DNA of 64,000 nt from Streptomyces sp. CGMCC 4.7035 (GCF_031583065.1 NZ_CP134053.1:4836001-4900000); one strand, 5' to 3'; shown: positions 28,180-37,484, counted from the stretch's first letter. Made by a program: numbers and translations. The notes: generated by a model not told the origin, from the letters alone.

Positions 28180-29364
28180 GTGCGACACATACCGCTGCTC
28201 ACCATCGGAGGCGGCATAGGGGGCATGACGACCGCCCTCGCCCTCGCCCAGGCCGGCTTCGATGCGCATATCGTCGAACAGGCACCGGAGTTCGCCGAGA
28301 TCGGCGCCGGCATCCAGCTCGCCCCGAACGCGCTGCGCATCCTCGACTCCCTCGGCGTCCTCGACGCCGTCAACGAGGTCGCGGTCCGACCGCGCAACCT
28401 GGTGTTCCTGCACGCCGACACCGGCAAGCACCTGACGACCATCGACTTCGGCACCCCCTTTCGCGAGCGCTACGGGCAGTCGTACAGCGTGCTGCACCGC
28501 GGCGACCTGCTCGACGTCCTGCTTGCCGCCTGCCGCGAGCACCCCAAGGTCACCCTGGAGAACAACCGCCAGGTCGTCGACATCGAGGAGCACGGCACCA
28601 CAGCCGTCGTCCACTTCGCCGACGGCGAGAGCTACCGCACCGACGCCCTGATCGGCGCCGACGGCCTCAAGTCCCGCGCCCGGCAACTCCTGTCGGACGA
28701 CAAGCCCGTGACGGACGCGTACGTCGCCTACCGCGGCGCACTCCCCATGGACCAGGTCGACCTCCCCGTCGAGCAGGACGACGAGATCATCTGGGTCGGC
28801 CCCGACCGGCACCTGGTGCAGTACCCGATCCGGCGCGGCGAGCTCTACAACCAGGTCGCCGTCTTCCGAAGCCCCAGCTACAGGCCCGAGATCGAGCACA
28901 CCGACCGGTGGGGCGGGCCCGACGAGCTCACCGAGGCCTTCGCCACATCCTGCGTACAGGTCCGGGAATCCGTGAAGATGTTCAACACGTCCCGGCGCTG
29001 GCCGATGTACGACCGCGAACCCCTGGACAACTGGACCCGCGGACGCGTCACCCTGCTCGGCGACGCCGCGCACCCCATGTTCCAGTACCTGGCCCAGGGT
29101 GCCTGCCAGGCCATCGAGGACGCCGACTGCCTGGCCCGCCAACTGGTCAAGCACAGCGGCGACATCGACGAGGCCTTCGCCGCCTACCAGGCGGAACGGA
29201 TCCCCCGTACCGCCCTGGTGCAGCGCGTCGCCCGCGGCTGGGGCCAGGTCTGGCACGCCCACAACGACACCCCGCTCTCGGCCCTGCGCGACCGCGTCTT
29301 CGGACGCCGCAGCCCCGACGACTTCACCGACCTTGACTGGCTGTACCAGTCGCTTGCCGTCTGA
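28180..29364 (+). CDS. FAD-dependent monooxygenase, 3-hydroxybenzoate 6-hydroxylase type
   Basis: 394 aa class A flavin monooxygenase. GGGIGGMTTALALAQAG (FAD, about 8-24), the D-G motif IGADGLKSRAR (about 159-169) and GDAAHPMFQYLAQG (about 292-305) are all intact. Together with the gentisate ring-cleavage genes downstream it most likely converts 3-hydroxybenzoate (or salicylate) to gentisate using NAD(P)H and O2. GTG start at 28180, with AAGGAG overlapping the ferredoxin stop, so the genes are coupled. Substrate choice is inferred from context. Confidence 0.9.
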   Translation: MRHIPLLTIGGGIGGMTTALALAQAGFDAHIVEQAPEFAEIGAGIQLAPNALRILDSLGVLDAVNEVAVRPRNLVFLHADTGKHLTTIDFGTPFRERYGQSYSVLHRGDLLDVLLAACREHPKVTLENNRQVVDIEEHGTTAVVHFADGESYRTDALIGADGLKSRARQLLSDDKPVTDAYVAYRGALPMDQVDLPVEQDDEIIWVGPDRHLVQYPIRRGELYNQVAVFRSPSYRPEIEHTDRWGGPDELTEAFATSCVQVRESVKMFNTSRRWPMYDREPLDNWTRGRVTLLGDAAHPMFQYLAQGACQAIEDADCLARQLVKHSGDIDEAFAAYQAERIPRTALVQRVARGWGQVWHAHNDTPLSALRDRVFGRRSPDDFTDLDWLYQSLAV

Positions 29365-29384
29365 GTCGACCCACGAGGACCCTG

Positions 29385-30080
29385 ATGAAAAACGAGATCG
29401 ACGAGACCGTCCGCGCCAGCCGAGCCCTGGCCGCCGCCGGTCTGACCGACATGGTGTGGGGCCACGCCGCCGTCCGCGACCCCGACAGTGACGGCGTGTG
29501 GATGAAGGCCTCCGGCTGGGGCTTCGAGGAGATAGAGACCGAGCGCGTCCTCCTCGTCAGCCGCGAGGGCGAGGTCCTGCACGGCGAGGGCAAGCGACAC
29601 ATCGAGTATCCGATTCACACCGAGATCATGGCCCGGCGCCCGGACGTCGGCTGTGTCGTGCACCTGCACGCGCCCGCCCTGAGCGCCTTCGCCTCGCTCG
29701 ATGTACCGCTGCGCCCCATCTCCCACGACGGCACCGTGTTCTGCGACCCCCAGGTGCCGCGCTTCACCAGGACCGGCGCACTCATCGCCACCGCGGAACT
29801 CGGTACAGCGCTCGCCGACACGCTCGGCGACGCGCCCGCCTGCCTCATGCCGCAGCACGGCGCCGTCACGGTCGGCCCCGACGCCGGGACCGCCGTGATG
29901 TACGCCGTCCTGCTGGAACGGGCCTGCCGTACGCAGCTCATGGCCATGTCTGCCGGCGGACCGAAGGTGTGGTCCGACAGCGAGGAAGCAGCATTCAAGC
30001 GCAACCAGATCTGGAACCCCACCCAGATCGACGCCGGCTGGAACTACTGGCAACGACTGTCGGAGAGGACTGAACGATGA
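29385..30080 (+). CDS. Class II aldolase/adducin family protein
   Basis: 231 aa. Zinc-site pattern of the family: Glu near residue 73 (HIEYPIH), the H-L-H pair at about 93-95 (CVVHLHAPALS) and a third His in MPQHGAVTVG (about 157). The N-terminal GHAAVRDP and KASGWGFEE motifs are also typical. Members act as fuculose/ribulose-phosphate aldolases or decarboxylases; within a gentisate operon it might handle a side-chain or ring-derived intermediate, but the reaction is not known. Overlaps the next gene by 4 bp (ATGA). Confidence 0.88.
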   Translation: MKNEIDETVRASRALAAAGLTDMVWGHAAVRDPDSDGVWMKASGWGFEEIETERVLLVSREGEVLHGEGKRHIEYPIHTEIMARRPDVGCVVHLHAPALSAFASLDVPLRPISHDGTVFCDPQVPRFTRTGALIATAELGTALADTLGDAPACLMPQHGAVTVGPDAGTAVMYAVLLERACRTQLMAMSAGGPKVWSDSEEAAFKRNQIWNPTQIDAGWNYWQRLSERTER

Positions 30081-31165
30081 GGCAGGCGTCCCCTCAGGAT
30101 GCGGGCGGAGCCGAACTCTCCTCCGCTGAGAAAGAGTTGTACGAGGACTTCAACCGGTTCGGGCTCATTCCGCTGTGGACCGAGCGCGAAGACCTCATGC
30201 CGATGACACCTGCGCCGCAGGCCGTCCCGTACATCTGGCACTGGGACGACCTGTACCCGCTGGCCGCTCGCGCCGGGGAGCTCATCCCCGTCGGGCGCGG
30301 CGGTGAGCGGCGCGCCATCTCCGTCTCCAACCCGGGCCTGCCCGGCCTCCCGTACGCGACCCCGACGCTGTGGGCGGCCATCCAGTACCTCGGCCCGAAC
30401 GAAGTCGCCCCCGCCCACCGGCACAGCCAGAACGCCTTCCGCTTCGTCCTCGAGGGCGAAGGCGTGTGGACCGTCGTCGACGGCGACCCGGTGGCCATGC
30501 GCCGAGGCGACCTCCTGCTCACGCCGGGATGGCAGTTTCACGGACATCACAACCCACATCCGAAGCCGATGGCCTGGCTGGACGGCCTGGACATCCCGTT
30601 CGTCTCCGCCACCGACACGGGCTTCTTCGAGTTCGGTGAGGACGGGGTGAGCGACCGTTCCACCCCGGATCGCTCGCGCTCCGAACGCATCTGGGGCCAT
30701 CCGGGACTGCGCCCGCTCGCTGCCGTGGCGAAGGACACCCCCAACTCGCCCTTGGCCGCCTACCGTTGGGAACACACCGACGCGGCACTGACCGCTCAGC
30801 TCGAAGTCGCCGCCGAAGGACACCCAGGCGTCCTGACGGAACCCGGCCACGCCGCCGTGCGCTTCAGCAACCCCACCACCGGGGCCGACGCTCTCACCAC
30901 CATCCGTACCGAAATGCACCGAGTCGCCGCCGCGTACCGCACCGCGCCTGTCCGCGAGACCGGTTCCAGCGTGTGGCAGGTCTTCGACGGCACCGGTGCC
31001 ATCACCCTCGACGGCCGACGCACCGACGTCGTACGCGGCGACCTCATCGCCGTGCCCTCCTGGTGCGAGGTCTCCATCGAGGCCCGCACCGACCTGGACC
31101 TCTTCCGGTTCAGCGACGCCCCCATCTTCGAACGCCTCAACCTCGCCCGCAGGGAGCAGTCATGA
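30077..31165 (+). CDS. Gentisate 1,2-dioxygenase
   Basis: 362 aa bicupin Fe(II) enzyme that opens gentisate to maleylpyruvate. The first cupin carries the metal site: AHRHSQNAFRFVLEG (H-x-H and E-type ligand region, about 114-128) and W-Q-F-H-G-H-H (about 152-158). The second cupin (VWQVFDGTG, then VPSW) lacks the full His set, as usual for this family. N-terminal EFNR-like helix and WHWDDL are conserved. Starts inside the aldolase stop, so translation is coupled. Confidence 0.93.
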   Translation: MRQASPQDAGGAELSSAEKELYEDFNRFGLIPLWTEREDLMPMTPAPQAVPYIWHWDDLYPLAARAGELIPVGRGGERRAISVSNPGLPGLPYATPTLWAAIQYLGPNEVAPAHRHSQNAFRFVLEGEGVWTVVDGDPVAMRRGDLLLTPGWQFHGHHNPHPKPMAWLDGLDIPFVSATDTGFFEFGEDGVSDRSTPDRSRSERIWGHPGLRPLAAVAKDTPNSPLAAYRWEHTDAALTAQLEVAAEGHPGVLTEPGHAAVRFSNPTTGADALTTIRTEMHRVAAAYRTAPVRETGSSVWQVFDGTGAITLDGRRTDVVRGDLIAVPSWCEVSIEARTDLDLFRFSDAPIFERLNLARREQS

Positions 31166-31998
31166 AGCTCGCCACCATCCGCACCGGCACCGGCACCGCG
31201 GCGGTCCGCGTCGATGCGACGGAGGCGGTGGAGACCGGCCACTCGGACGTCGGCGCGCTGCTCGCCGAGGAGGGCTGGCGCGAGCTCGCCGCGAACGCCG
31301 ACGGCACCCGGCACGCCCTGGACGGACTCGACTACGCGCCCGTCGTCCCCCGTCCGCAGAAGATCTTCTGCGTGGGCCTCAACTACCGGACCCACATCCT
31401 GGAGATGGGCCGCGACCTGCCCCAGTACCCCACGGTCTTCGCCAAGTTCCCGGCCGTCCTGATCGGCGCGTACGACGACATCGTGCTGCCGGCGGCCTCC
31501 CAGGCCATCGACTGGGAAGGCGAGATGGCGGTCGTCATCGGGGGACGGGCCCGCAACGTCTCGGTGGAGGAGGCTGCCGGACTGGTCGCGGGCTACGCGG
31601 TCCTCAACGACGTCACCGCCCGCGACTGGCAGTACCGCACCAAGGAGTGGCTGCAGGGCAAGAACTTCGAAGCCACCACACCGTTCGGTCCGGTCCTGGT
31701 GACCTCGGACGAGGCGGACATCGGCTCGCGTCAGCTCACCACCGAGGTCGATGGCGTGACCAAGCAGCAGGCCGACACCGGCGACCTGGTCTTCGACGCG
31801 GCCGCCCTGGTGTCCTACCTGTCGACGATCATCACCCTGGAGCCCGGGGACGTCATCGCCACCGGTACCCCCGGTGGCGTCGGCCACGCTCGCACTCCCA
31901 AGGAGTACCTCGGTGACGGCGCCCTCCTCACCACCCGCATCGAAGGGCTCGGCGAGTGCCGCAACCGCTGCGTCCAGGAGAAGCCGCATGACGCGTGA
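31162..31998 (+). CDS. Fumarylpyruvate hydrolase (FAH family)
   Basis: 278 aa. C-terminal FAH domain: FCVGLNYRTHILEMG (about 74-88), the acidic metal site DWEGEMAVVIG (about 115-125), the NDVTARDWQ segment and TGTPGGVG at the end. It splits fumarylpyruvate to fumarate and pyruvate, the last step of the gentisate route. The ATG at 31162 overlaps the dioxygenase stop and its own 3' end overlaps the next start by 11 bp. Confidence 0.9.
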   Translation: MKLATIRTGTGTAAVRVDATEAVETGHSDVGALLAEEGWRELAANADGTRHALDGLDYAPVVPRPQKIFCVGLNYRTHILEMGRDLPQYPTVFAKFPAVLIGAYDDIVLPAASQAIDWEGEMAVVIGGRARNVSVEEAAGLVAGYAVLNDVTARDWQYRTKEWLQGKNFEATTPFGPVLVTSDEADIGSRQLTTEVDGVTKQQADTGDLVFDAAALVSYLSTIITLEPGDVIATGTPGGVGHARTPKEYLGDGALLTTRIEGLGECRNRCVQEKPHDA

Positions 31999-32725
31999 GC
32001 CCGCCCCTTTCCCGCGACTGCTCGAATGGCTCGCATCGGGTACGAGCCTGCTGCACACCCAGCTCAGCAGGGCCGACGAGGCGTGGGTGACCGGCCCGAG
32101 CACCCTGCCCGGGTGGCGGAACGCTCACTTGCTCACCCATGTCGCGCGTAACGCCGACGCCCTCACCAACCTGGTCACCTGGGCCGCCACCGGTGTCGAG
32201 ACCCCGATGTACCCACACGGCACCGAAGGGTGCCTGCGGGACATCGAGGAGGGCGCTCGACGGACGGCGCAGGTGATCCTCAAGGACGTGAAGGACAGCG
32301 CCGTCCGCCTCCAACAGGCCCTGGACGAACTGCCTGTCATCACCTTGGGGCGTACGGTGCGCACCGCTCAGGGGCGTCTCGTAGCGGCCTCGCTCATCCC
32401 TTGGCTGCGGATCCGCGAGGTGTGGATCCACCTCGTGGATCTCGGTACGGGCGTCACCTTCGAGGCCCTGCCCGAGGACCTGGCCGAGGCGCTCCTCCCC
32501 GACGTGGTCACCACCCTGGCCGGGCGCGACGGCTGCCCGGCGCTGATAGTGCCCGCCCCGGCGGGCGGGCTGCCACTGACGACCAGGCCGACCCAACCTC
32601 TTGACTCTGCGATCGAAGTGAAGGGCTCCACCGCGGAGTTGCTCGGCTGGCTCACCGGACGTACCACCGGAGACGGTCTCACCTGCTCGCCTCCGGGCCT
32701 GCCCGCGCTGCCCGCGTGGCTGTGA
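31988..32725 (+). CDS. Maleylpyruvate isomerase family, mycothiol-dependent type
   Basis: 245 aa DinB-like four-helix protein plus a C-terminal alpha/beta domain. Metal ligands fit the family: His in HLLTHVARNADAL (about 47-52) and the E-x3-H of REVWIHLVDL (about 144-148). Isomerises maleylpyruvate to fumarylpyruvate between the dioxygenase and hydrolase steps; the actinobacterial form uses mycothiol. Start ATG at 31988 lies inside the preceding gene. Confidence 0.92.
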   Translation: MTREPAPFPRLLEWLASGTSLLHTQLSRADEAWVTGPSTLPGWRNAHLLTHVARNADALTNLVTWAATGVETPMYPHGTEGCLRDIEEGARRTAQVILKDVKDSAVRLQQALDELPVITLGRTVRTAQGRLVAASLIPWLRIREVWIHLVDLGTGVTFEALPEDLAEALLPDVVTTLAGRDGCPALIVPAPAGGLPLTTRPTQPLDSAIEVKGSTAELLGWLTGRTTGDGLTCSPPGLPALPAWL

Positions 32726-32780
32726 CGCGGACAGCGAAGTCGGCCGCCCACCCATATTGATGACGCACATGGAGCACACT

Positions 32781-33431
32781 ATGAAGATCACTCACTACGG
32801 ACACGCGTGTGTCCTGGTCGAGATCGAGCGGGAGGACCGCACCGCCCGACTGCTCTTCGACCCCGGCACGTACTCGGTCGGCTTCGAGAACCTGCGCGAT
32901 GTCGACGCCGTACTCCTCACTCACGAGCACCCTGACCACGTCGACATCGAGCGCCTCGGACCGCTGCTCGAAGCGAACCCGGCAGCCCGGGTGATCGCGG
33001 ACCCGGGAAGCGGTAAGCACCTCGGAGAAGCAGGACTGCGGCACGAGACCGTCGGCAAGGGCGACAGCGTGACGATCGCCGGGGTACCGATCCAGGCGCT
33101 GGCCGGCGACCACGCGGTCATTCATCCTCAACTGCCGTGCATCCACAACAACGGCTACCTGGTCGACGAACGGCTCCTCCACCCCGGTGACGCCTTCGTC
33201 GTTCCGCAGCAGCCGGTGGATGTGCTGCTGCTGCCGACCGGAGGCCCGTGGATGAAGGCGAGCGAGGCGATCGACTATCTGCGGGCCGTGGCGCCTCGCA
33301 TTGCGCTCCCCATCCATCAGGCGGGACTTGCCACCGTCCACCAACAGCTCCACCTGCACCTGTTCCGGAATCTGGCGCCGGAGCAGAGCACCGTGCAAGT
33401 TCTGGATCACGGGACGGCGACCGCCGTCTGA
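32781..33431 (+). CDS. MBL fold metallo-hydrolase (UPF0173-like)
   Basis: 216 aa cytoplasmic hydrolase. Metal motif T-H-E-H-P-D-H-V-D (H-x-H-x-D-H) at about 44-52, with later His/Asp in GDHAVIH and HPGDAFV completing a two-metal site. Length and sequence order are those of short UPF0173-type proteins. ATG at 32781 has GGAG seven bases upstream; starts at 32769 or a TTG at 32757 are possible. It follows the gentisate genes by 55 bp and is last before a bidirectional terminator; its pathway role is unknown. Confidence 0.88.
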   Translation: MKITHYGHACVLVEIEREDRTARLLFDPGTYSVGFENLRDVDAVLLTHEHPDHVDIERLGPLLEANPAARVIADPGSGKHLGEAGLRHETVGKGDSVTIAGVPIQALAGDHAVIHPQLPCIHNNGYLVDERLLHPGDAFVVPQQPVDVLLLPTGGPWMKASEAIDYLRAVAPRIALPIHQAGLATVHQQLHLHLFRNLAPEQSTVQVLDHGTATAV

Positions 33432-33552
33432 CAGGGAGTTGCGGCTGCCGGTCAAGACTGCCACGTAGGCGCTGTCCCCGGTGCGGCGGGGCAGGGCAAG
33501 GCGGCAGGGGTGTGTGTCACTGTGCGCAGCGGCCCTGCCGTTCTGCCTGAGA

Positions 33553-33593
33553 ACGAGGTTCCGACCGACTGCGGATGTCGATCGGAACCTCGT
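33553..33593. terminator. Bidirectional terminator after the gentisate operon
   Basis: 12-bp arms acgaggttccga / tcggaacctcgt with a 17-nt spacer that also pairs partly, between the MBL gene and the convergent MFS remnant. Confidence 0.75.
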
Positions 33594-33614
33594 CGCGCTC
33601 AAGCCGCTCGTGGA

Positions 33615-33890
33615 TCAGGTGGCTTCCCGGAGCGGCTCGGGACCAGGCAGTGCGACGGGGCGCGCGGTGTCGCGGCCGCGGTTGCGAGGCAGCAGGAGCA
33701 GGTCGAGCGCGCCGAGCACGGCAGGGAGGCCGAAGGCGTAGAAGTCCGCCTTCGGGGACGTGAACAGTGCGGTGGTGGCCGACAGATACATCGGTCCGAC
33801 GATAGCTCCAACCCGGCCGAGGTGGCCCGCAGCGTCGGCGGGTAGTGCGTGGCCATGCACGCGACCACCGGGCTCTGTGTGCCCATCGAC
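33615..33890 (-). pseudogene. MFS transporter C-terminal remnant (aromatic-acid type)
   Basis: Two overlapping frames give PVVACMATHYPPTLRATSAG and then RVGAIVGPMYLSATTALF, DFYAFGLPAVLGALDLLLLP and a polar tail, that is the last three helices of an aromatic acid:H+ symporter-like MFS protein. A frameshift joins them near 33800. The first nine helices are absent. Its position beside the gentisate genes suggests it once imported the aromatic substrate. Confidence 0.65.
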
Positions 33891-34009
33891 AGTGCGGCCG
33901 CGTCCCACCGCTCCTCCGGGGGTCACCCGGTGCGTGAAAGCCTCGGTCAGGACCGCGTCCAGCGACGGCAGTGGTCCTGGAGCAGCAGCCGGTCAATTGG
34001 CCTGCCTGA

Positions 34010-34091
34010 CCTCGGTGAGCGCCTCCCGCGCGATCGTATCCAGGATCTGCTGACGCCTGGAGGATCGACGCTGCGGGGTGAGGCGAGGCAT
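34010..34091 (-). pseudogene. TetR-type regulator 5' stub
   Basis: ATG at 34091 opens MPRLTPQRRSSRRQQILDTI, the usual start of a TetR protein, and stops after 27 codons. The recognition helix and ligand domain are missing. 34092-34247 is AT-richer and holds no clear gene. Confidence 0.5.
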
Positions 34092-34247
34092 AGACACACC
34101 ATAAAGAGGATTCAGCAGTTTTCGCGATCAGCCGAACATCGACGGGCTTGACAAATAGGGGCGACTCGTGAGCACAGAGCAGACCCCTCAAGAATATTCA
34201 TAACGATTTCGCAGCACCACATCTCCGCCTGTTTTAGGGTCGAGACG

Positions 34248-34771
34248 GTGAAGAGCTTTATTGTCGTCAAGGGCGCCCGCCAGCACAACCTCCGTGACAT
34301 ATCCCCAGAGTTGCCGAGTGGTCACTAATCGTAATCGCAGGTGTTTCCGGTTCCGGGAAGTCAAGCCTGGCGTTCCACACCTTTTCCGCCGAGGGGTAGC
34401 GGCGCTATGTCGAATCAATTTCCTCGCATGCCCGGTAATTCCTGGGTGGCCTTGACAAGCCGGATGTCGACGTGATCGAAGGATTGTGTCCGGCAGTCGC
34501 GATCGACCAGAAGTCCTCGAGCCGCAATCCCCGCTCGACCGTCGGCGCTCTCACCGAGGTCCACGACTACCTGCGACTACTGGACGCCCGGGTCGGTCGT
34601 CCTGATCGAGCAATCTCGACGTCATCAAGACCGTCGACCGGCCGATCGGTATGGGTCGGAAGGCGGGCACCCCGGCGGCGCGTTGATCGCCCATGGCACG
34701 CCCGAGGACGTGGCGTCCCAACCCGACTCGTACACCGATCAGTTCCTCTGCGACATCCTGAAGGTGAAGTG
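34248..34771 (+). pseudogene. UvrA-like ABC protein reduced to its two ends
   Basis: GTG at 34248 starts VKSFIVVKGARQHNLRDIS, then after a shift VIAGVSGSGKSSLAFHTF (Walker A), a stop within [25 protein letters not shown] and [21 protein letters not shown], all of which match the first ~130 residues of UvrA-type excinuclease/self-resistance proteins. Sequence then jumps to [20 protein letters not shown] and a short tail, the extreme C-terminus. About 550 residues between are gone. It ends 2 bp before the sigma-factor start. Confidence 0.85.
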
Positions 34772-34773
34772 AC

Positions 34774-35793
34774 ATGAGCGTGGCCATCGGCGCCGAAGCG
34801 CCGACACAGTCCCAGGCGGGGTTCCTCCTCGCGGATGACGACGCGGACGCCCCTGCTCCGCGGCTCACCACGGCGGGCGCCAGCATCGACCAGGTGCACG
34901 ACTACCTGAAGCTCATCGGCCGGGTGAAGCTGCTGACCGCCGAGCAGGAGGTGGAACTCGGGAAGCGGATCGAGGCCGGTCTGTACGCCGGCCACAAACT
35001 CGACGAAGAGCCGGACCTGTCCCCGGAGTTCCGGCGGGAACTTCGGCTCCTCGTCGAGGACGGACACGGCGCGAAGGCGCACCTGGTGGAGGCGAACCTC
35101 CGCCTGGTCGTCTCCATCGTCAAGCGGTACACCGGCCGCGGACTGCTGTTCCTGGATCTGATCCAGGAGGGCAACACCGGACTGATCCGGGCCGTCGAGA
35201 AGTTCGACTACGCCAAGGGCTTCAAGTTCTCGACGTACGCCACCTGGTGGATCCGGCAGGCCGTCACCCGGGCCCTGGCCGACCAGGGCCGCACGATCCG
35301 GATCCCGGTCCACATGGTGGAGCTCATCAACCGGGTGGCGAAGGCACGGCGCGAACTGCTCCAGGAACACGGCGTCGAACCCGAGCCCGAGGTGCTGGCG
35401 GAGATCTGCGGCGTCCCGGCACAGCAGATCCCCGAGATCCAGGGATACGACAAGGAACCGATCTCCCTGCACACCGTCCTGGGCGACGACGGCAGCGCCG
35501 AGATCGGCGACCTGATCGAGGACGCGGACAGCGTCAGCCCCTGGGAGAGCGTCCTGTACTCCCAACTGCAGGACGCCTTGCGCGATACCCTCGCAGGGCT
35601 GAGCGCCCGGGAATCCGGCGTCATCATCCGCCGCTACGGCCTGGACGGCAGCCACCCGCAGACGCTGGAGGAGATCGGCCAGGTGTACGGCGTCACCCGC
35701 GAGCGCATCCGCCAGATCGCGGCCAATACGATGTCCAAGCTCCAGCATCCCTCGCGACGCAACACGTTGAGCGAGTTCCTCGACCTCACGTGA
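34774..35793 (+). CDS. RNA polymerase sigma factor, HrdB/SigA-like (group 2 type)
   Basis: 339 aa. Region 1.2 ([22 protein letters not shown], about 32-53), region 2 ([18 protein letters not shown] to [14 protein letters not shown], about 108-168), region 3 (about 180-250) and region 4 with the recognition helix-turn-helix ([20 protein letters not shown], about 300-320). The long N-terminal extension of HrdB is absent, as in HrdA/HrdC/HrdD-type factors. ATG at 34774 follows the UvrA-like remnant. Intact; promoter specificity is probably close to housekeeping. Confidence 0.95.
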   Translation: MSVAIGAEAPTQSQAGFLLADDDADAPAPRLTTAGASIDQVHDYLKLIGRVKLLTAEQEVELGKRIEAGLYAGHKLDEEPDLSPEFRRELRLLVEDGHGAKAHLVEANLRLVVSIVKRYTGRGLLFLDLIQEGNTGLIRAVEKFDYAKGFKFSTYATWWIRQAVTRALADQGRTIRIPVHMVELINRVAKARRELLQEHGVEPEPEVLAEICGVPAQQIPEIQGYDKEPISLHTVLGDDGSAEIGDLIEDADSVSPWESVLYSQLQDALRDTLAGLSARESGVIIRRYGLDGSHPQTLEEIGQVYGVTRERIRQIAANTMSKLQHPSRRNTLSEFLDLT

Positions 35794-35825
35794 AGCGCGC
35801 ATCCGCGAGGCTTCGGACGTCTCTG

Positions 35826-35852
35826 GGCGCTGTCCCGCAGCGGGACAGCGCC
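35826..35852 (+). terminator. Terminator of the sigma-factor gene
   Basis: 13-bp arms (ggcgctgtcccgc / gcgggacagcgcc) separated by a single base, 33 bp beyond the stop codon. Confidence 0.8.
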
Positions 35853-35876
35853 AAGGCGAGTCGGCCGCCGTACGCA

Positions 35877-36133
35877 TCAGCCCGACAGCGCCTCGTCCGG
35901 CCGCTCGATGCTGGGCAGCGCCAGGGCGAGCATCATGCCGACGCCGACGAGTGCGGCGAGGACGAAGTGCGCGTTCCGGTAGCCCTCGTCGAGACAAAAG
36001 GCAGTGCCTTGGGCAACCGTCGAGTGGCGTTCGAGGACGACAAACAGGATCTGATACGTGATCACGCCCGTCGCCTGGTAGAGCGGCACCGGCACGTCAC
36101 CGAAGGCGGCGTGGCCGATCATCGCCTGCTGGG
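35877..36133 (-). pseudogene. Downstream part of a broken gene, ending like an MFS permease
   Basis: Minus-strand frame of about 80 codons with a terminal hydrophobic helix (FVLAALVGVGMMLALALPS) and acidic tail resembling an MFS C-terminus, preceded by soluble-looking sequence (IGHAAFGDVPVPLYQATG) from another source. The ISAs1 element at 36144 interrupts it; the other flank continues at 37485. It may be a chimera of two older fragments. Confidence 0.4.
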
Positions 36134-36143
36134 GGGGCAGAGC
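36134..36143. repeat. Left 10-bp target-site duplication (ggggcagagc)
   Basis: Identical to 37475-37484 on the other side of the ISAs1 element. Confidence 0.85.
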
Positions 36144-37474
36144 CAGGGCGGTTTCAAAGTCTTGTGGATCAAGGATCCGTGCTGGTCACGGCATCATGAC
36201 GATGGGGTCGCGGGCCGCCACGCATGCAACGAAGCTCCGGTTGATGCCGGTGACCTACCAAGTCGCCTGTATCGCCCGGAGCTTCGATGTGTCGTCAGTC
36301 TGCCACCGTGTGTCTGGTCAAGTCGCCCTCGCGTCAGCACGGCGTGATCGGCGACCTGCCGTCCCGGCTGGCGACCTTGCCCGATCCCCGTGACCGGCGC
36401 GGAAGGCGTCACCCGTTCGTGAGCGTGCTGCTGACGGCCTGCTCCGCCGTCATGTGTGGGGCCCGGTCCTTCGCGGCGATCGGGCAGTGGGCGCGAAACG
36501 CTCCGCAGGACACCCTGGCCCGGCTCGGCGCCCGGACGGTGTCCGCCTTCACCGTGTGCGTCGCGCCGAGCACGGCGACGATCCGCCGGATCATCAACCG
36601 AGTCTGCCCAGGTGGCCTCGCCGACCTGCTGGGAAGCGACCCGTCCGGCGCCGACACCCTGGCCGTGGACGGCAAAAGCGCCCGTGGCTCCCGCCACGGT
36701 GACACCCCAGCCGCGCATCTGCTCGCCGCCATGACCGGTGGCGGACTGACCGTCACGCAGTTGCGAGTCCCGGACAAGACGAATGAAATCACCTGCTTCG
36801 CCAGCCTGTTGGCCCCGTTCGACCTGACCGGGGTGACCGTGACGGCCGATGCCCTGCACGCCCAGCGCGGCCACGCCCGCTTCCTCGTCGAGGAGAAGAA
36901 GGCGCACTACGCGCTGTGCGTGAAGAAGAACCAGGCCGGTCTCTACGAGCGGCTGCACATGCTGCCCTGGAAGGAGGTGACCGCGAAGTTCTACGACCGC
37001 ACCGAGGGGCACGGCCGAAAGGAGACCCGCGTGGTGCAGGTCCTGACCGTCGATGACCTCGACTTCCCGCACGCCACACAGGTCGCCCGGGTCGTACGCC
37101 ACCGCACCTGCCTGAAGACCGGCAGGCGCAGCCGCGAGACGGTTTACGTCATCACCGATCTGACCAGCCGGGAAGCCTCCCCACAGCGGCTCGCGAAGAT
37201 CATTCGTTCGCAGTGGGTGATCGAAAACCGGCTCCACTTCGTGAGGGACACTGCCTTCCGCGAGGACGCCTCCAAGGTGCACACCGAGCATGGCCCGGAG
37301 AACATGGCCACCTTGCGGAGCTACGCGATCAACTGCCTCCGTGCCGCCGGGCACCACAACATCGCCGCCGGACTCCGCGAGATGTCCTACGAGCCGTTCA
37401 CCCGTCCCCTGGCACTCCTCGGACTCCGCTGACCAGCACAGACGCGCGAACAGTCAGACTTTGAAACCACCCTG
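36144..37474. mobile_element. ISAs1-like insertion sequence (copy 2) with intact target duplication
   Basis: 1331 bp. Terminal inverted repeats read cagggcggtttcaaagtc at the left and cagggtggtttcaaagtc (complement) at the right, one mismatch. A 10-bp direct repeat flanks it, so the insertion is probably recent. Carries one intact transposase gene. Confidence 0.92.
36287..37432 (+). CDS. ISAs1 family transposase
   Basis: 381 aa, apparently intact. LATLPDPRDRRGRRHPF near residue 32, AVDGKSARGS (first Asp), DALHAQRGHARFLVEEK, KKNQAGLYERL and the C-terminal SQWVIENRLHFVRD with AFREDASKVHTEHGP. ATG at 36287 lies about 140 bp inside the left repeat. Related to but clearly different from the transposase at 13943. 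Confidence 0.94.
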   Translation: MCRQSATVCLVKSPSRQHGVIGDLPSRLATLPDPRDRRGRRHPFVSVLLTACSAVMCGARSFAAIGQWARNAPQDTLARLGARTVSAFTVCVAPSTATIRRIINRVCPGGLADLLGSDPSGADTLAVDGKSARGSRHGDTPAAHLLAAMTGGGLTVTQLRVPDKTNEITCFASLLAPFDLTGVTVTADALHAQRGHARFLVEEKKAHYALCVKKNQAGLYERLHMLPWKEVTAKFYDRTEGHGRKETRVVQVLTVDDLDFPHATQVARVVRHRTCLKTGRRSRETVYVITDLTSREASPQRLAKIIRSQWVIENRLHFVRDTAFREDASKVHTEHGPENMATLRSYAINCLRAAGHHNIAAGLREMSYEPFTRPLALLGLR

Positions 37475-37484
37475 GGGGCAGAGC
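37475..37484. repeat. Right 10-bp target-site duplication (ggggcagagc)
   Basis: Matches 36134-36143 exactly. Confidence 0.85.

Noticed and set aside
28005..29336. Arg-rich 443-codon plus-strand frame
   Set aside because: Out-of-frame shadow of the ferredoxin and monooxygenase genes.
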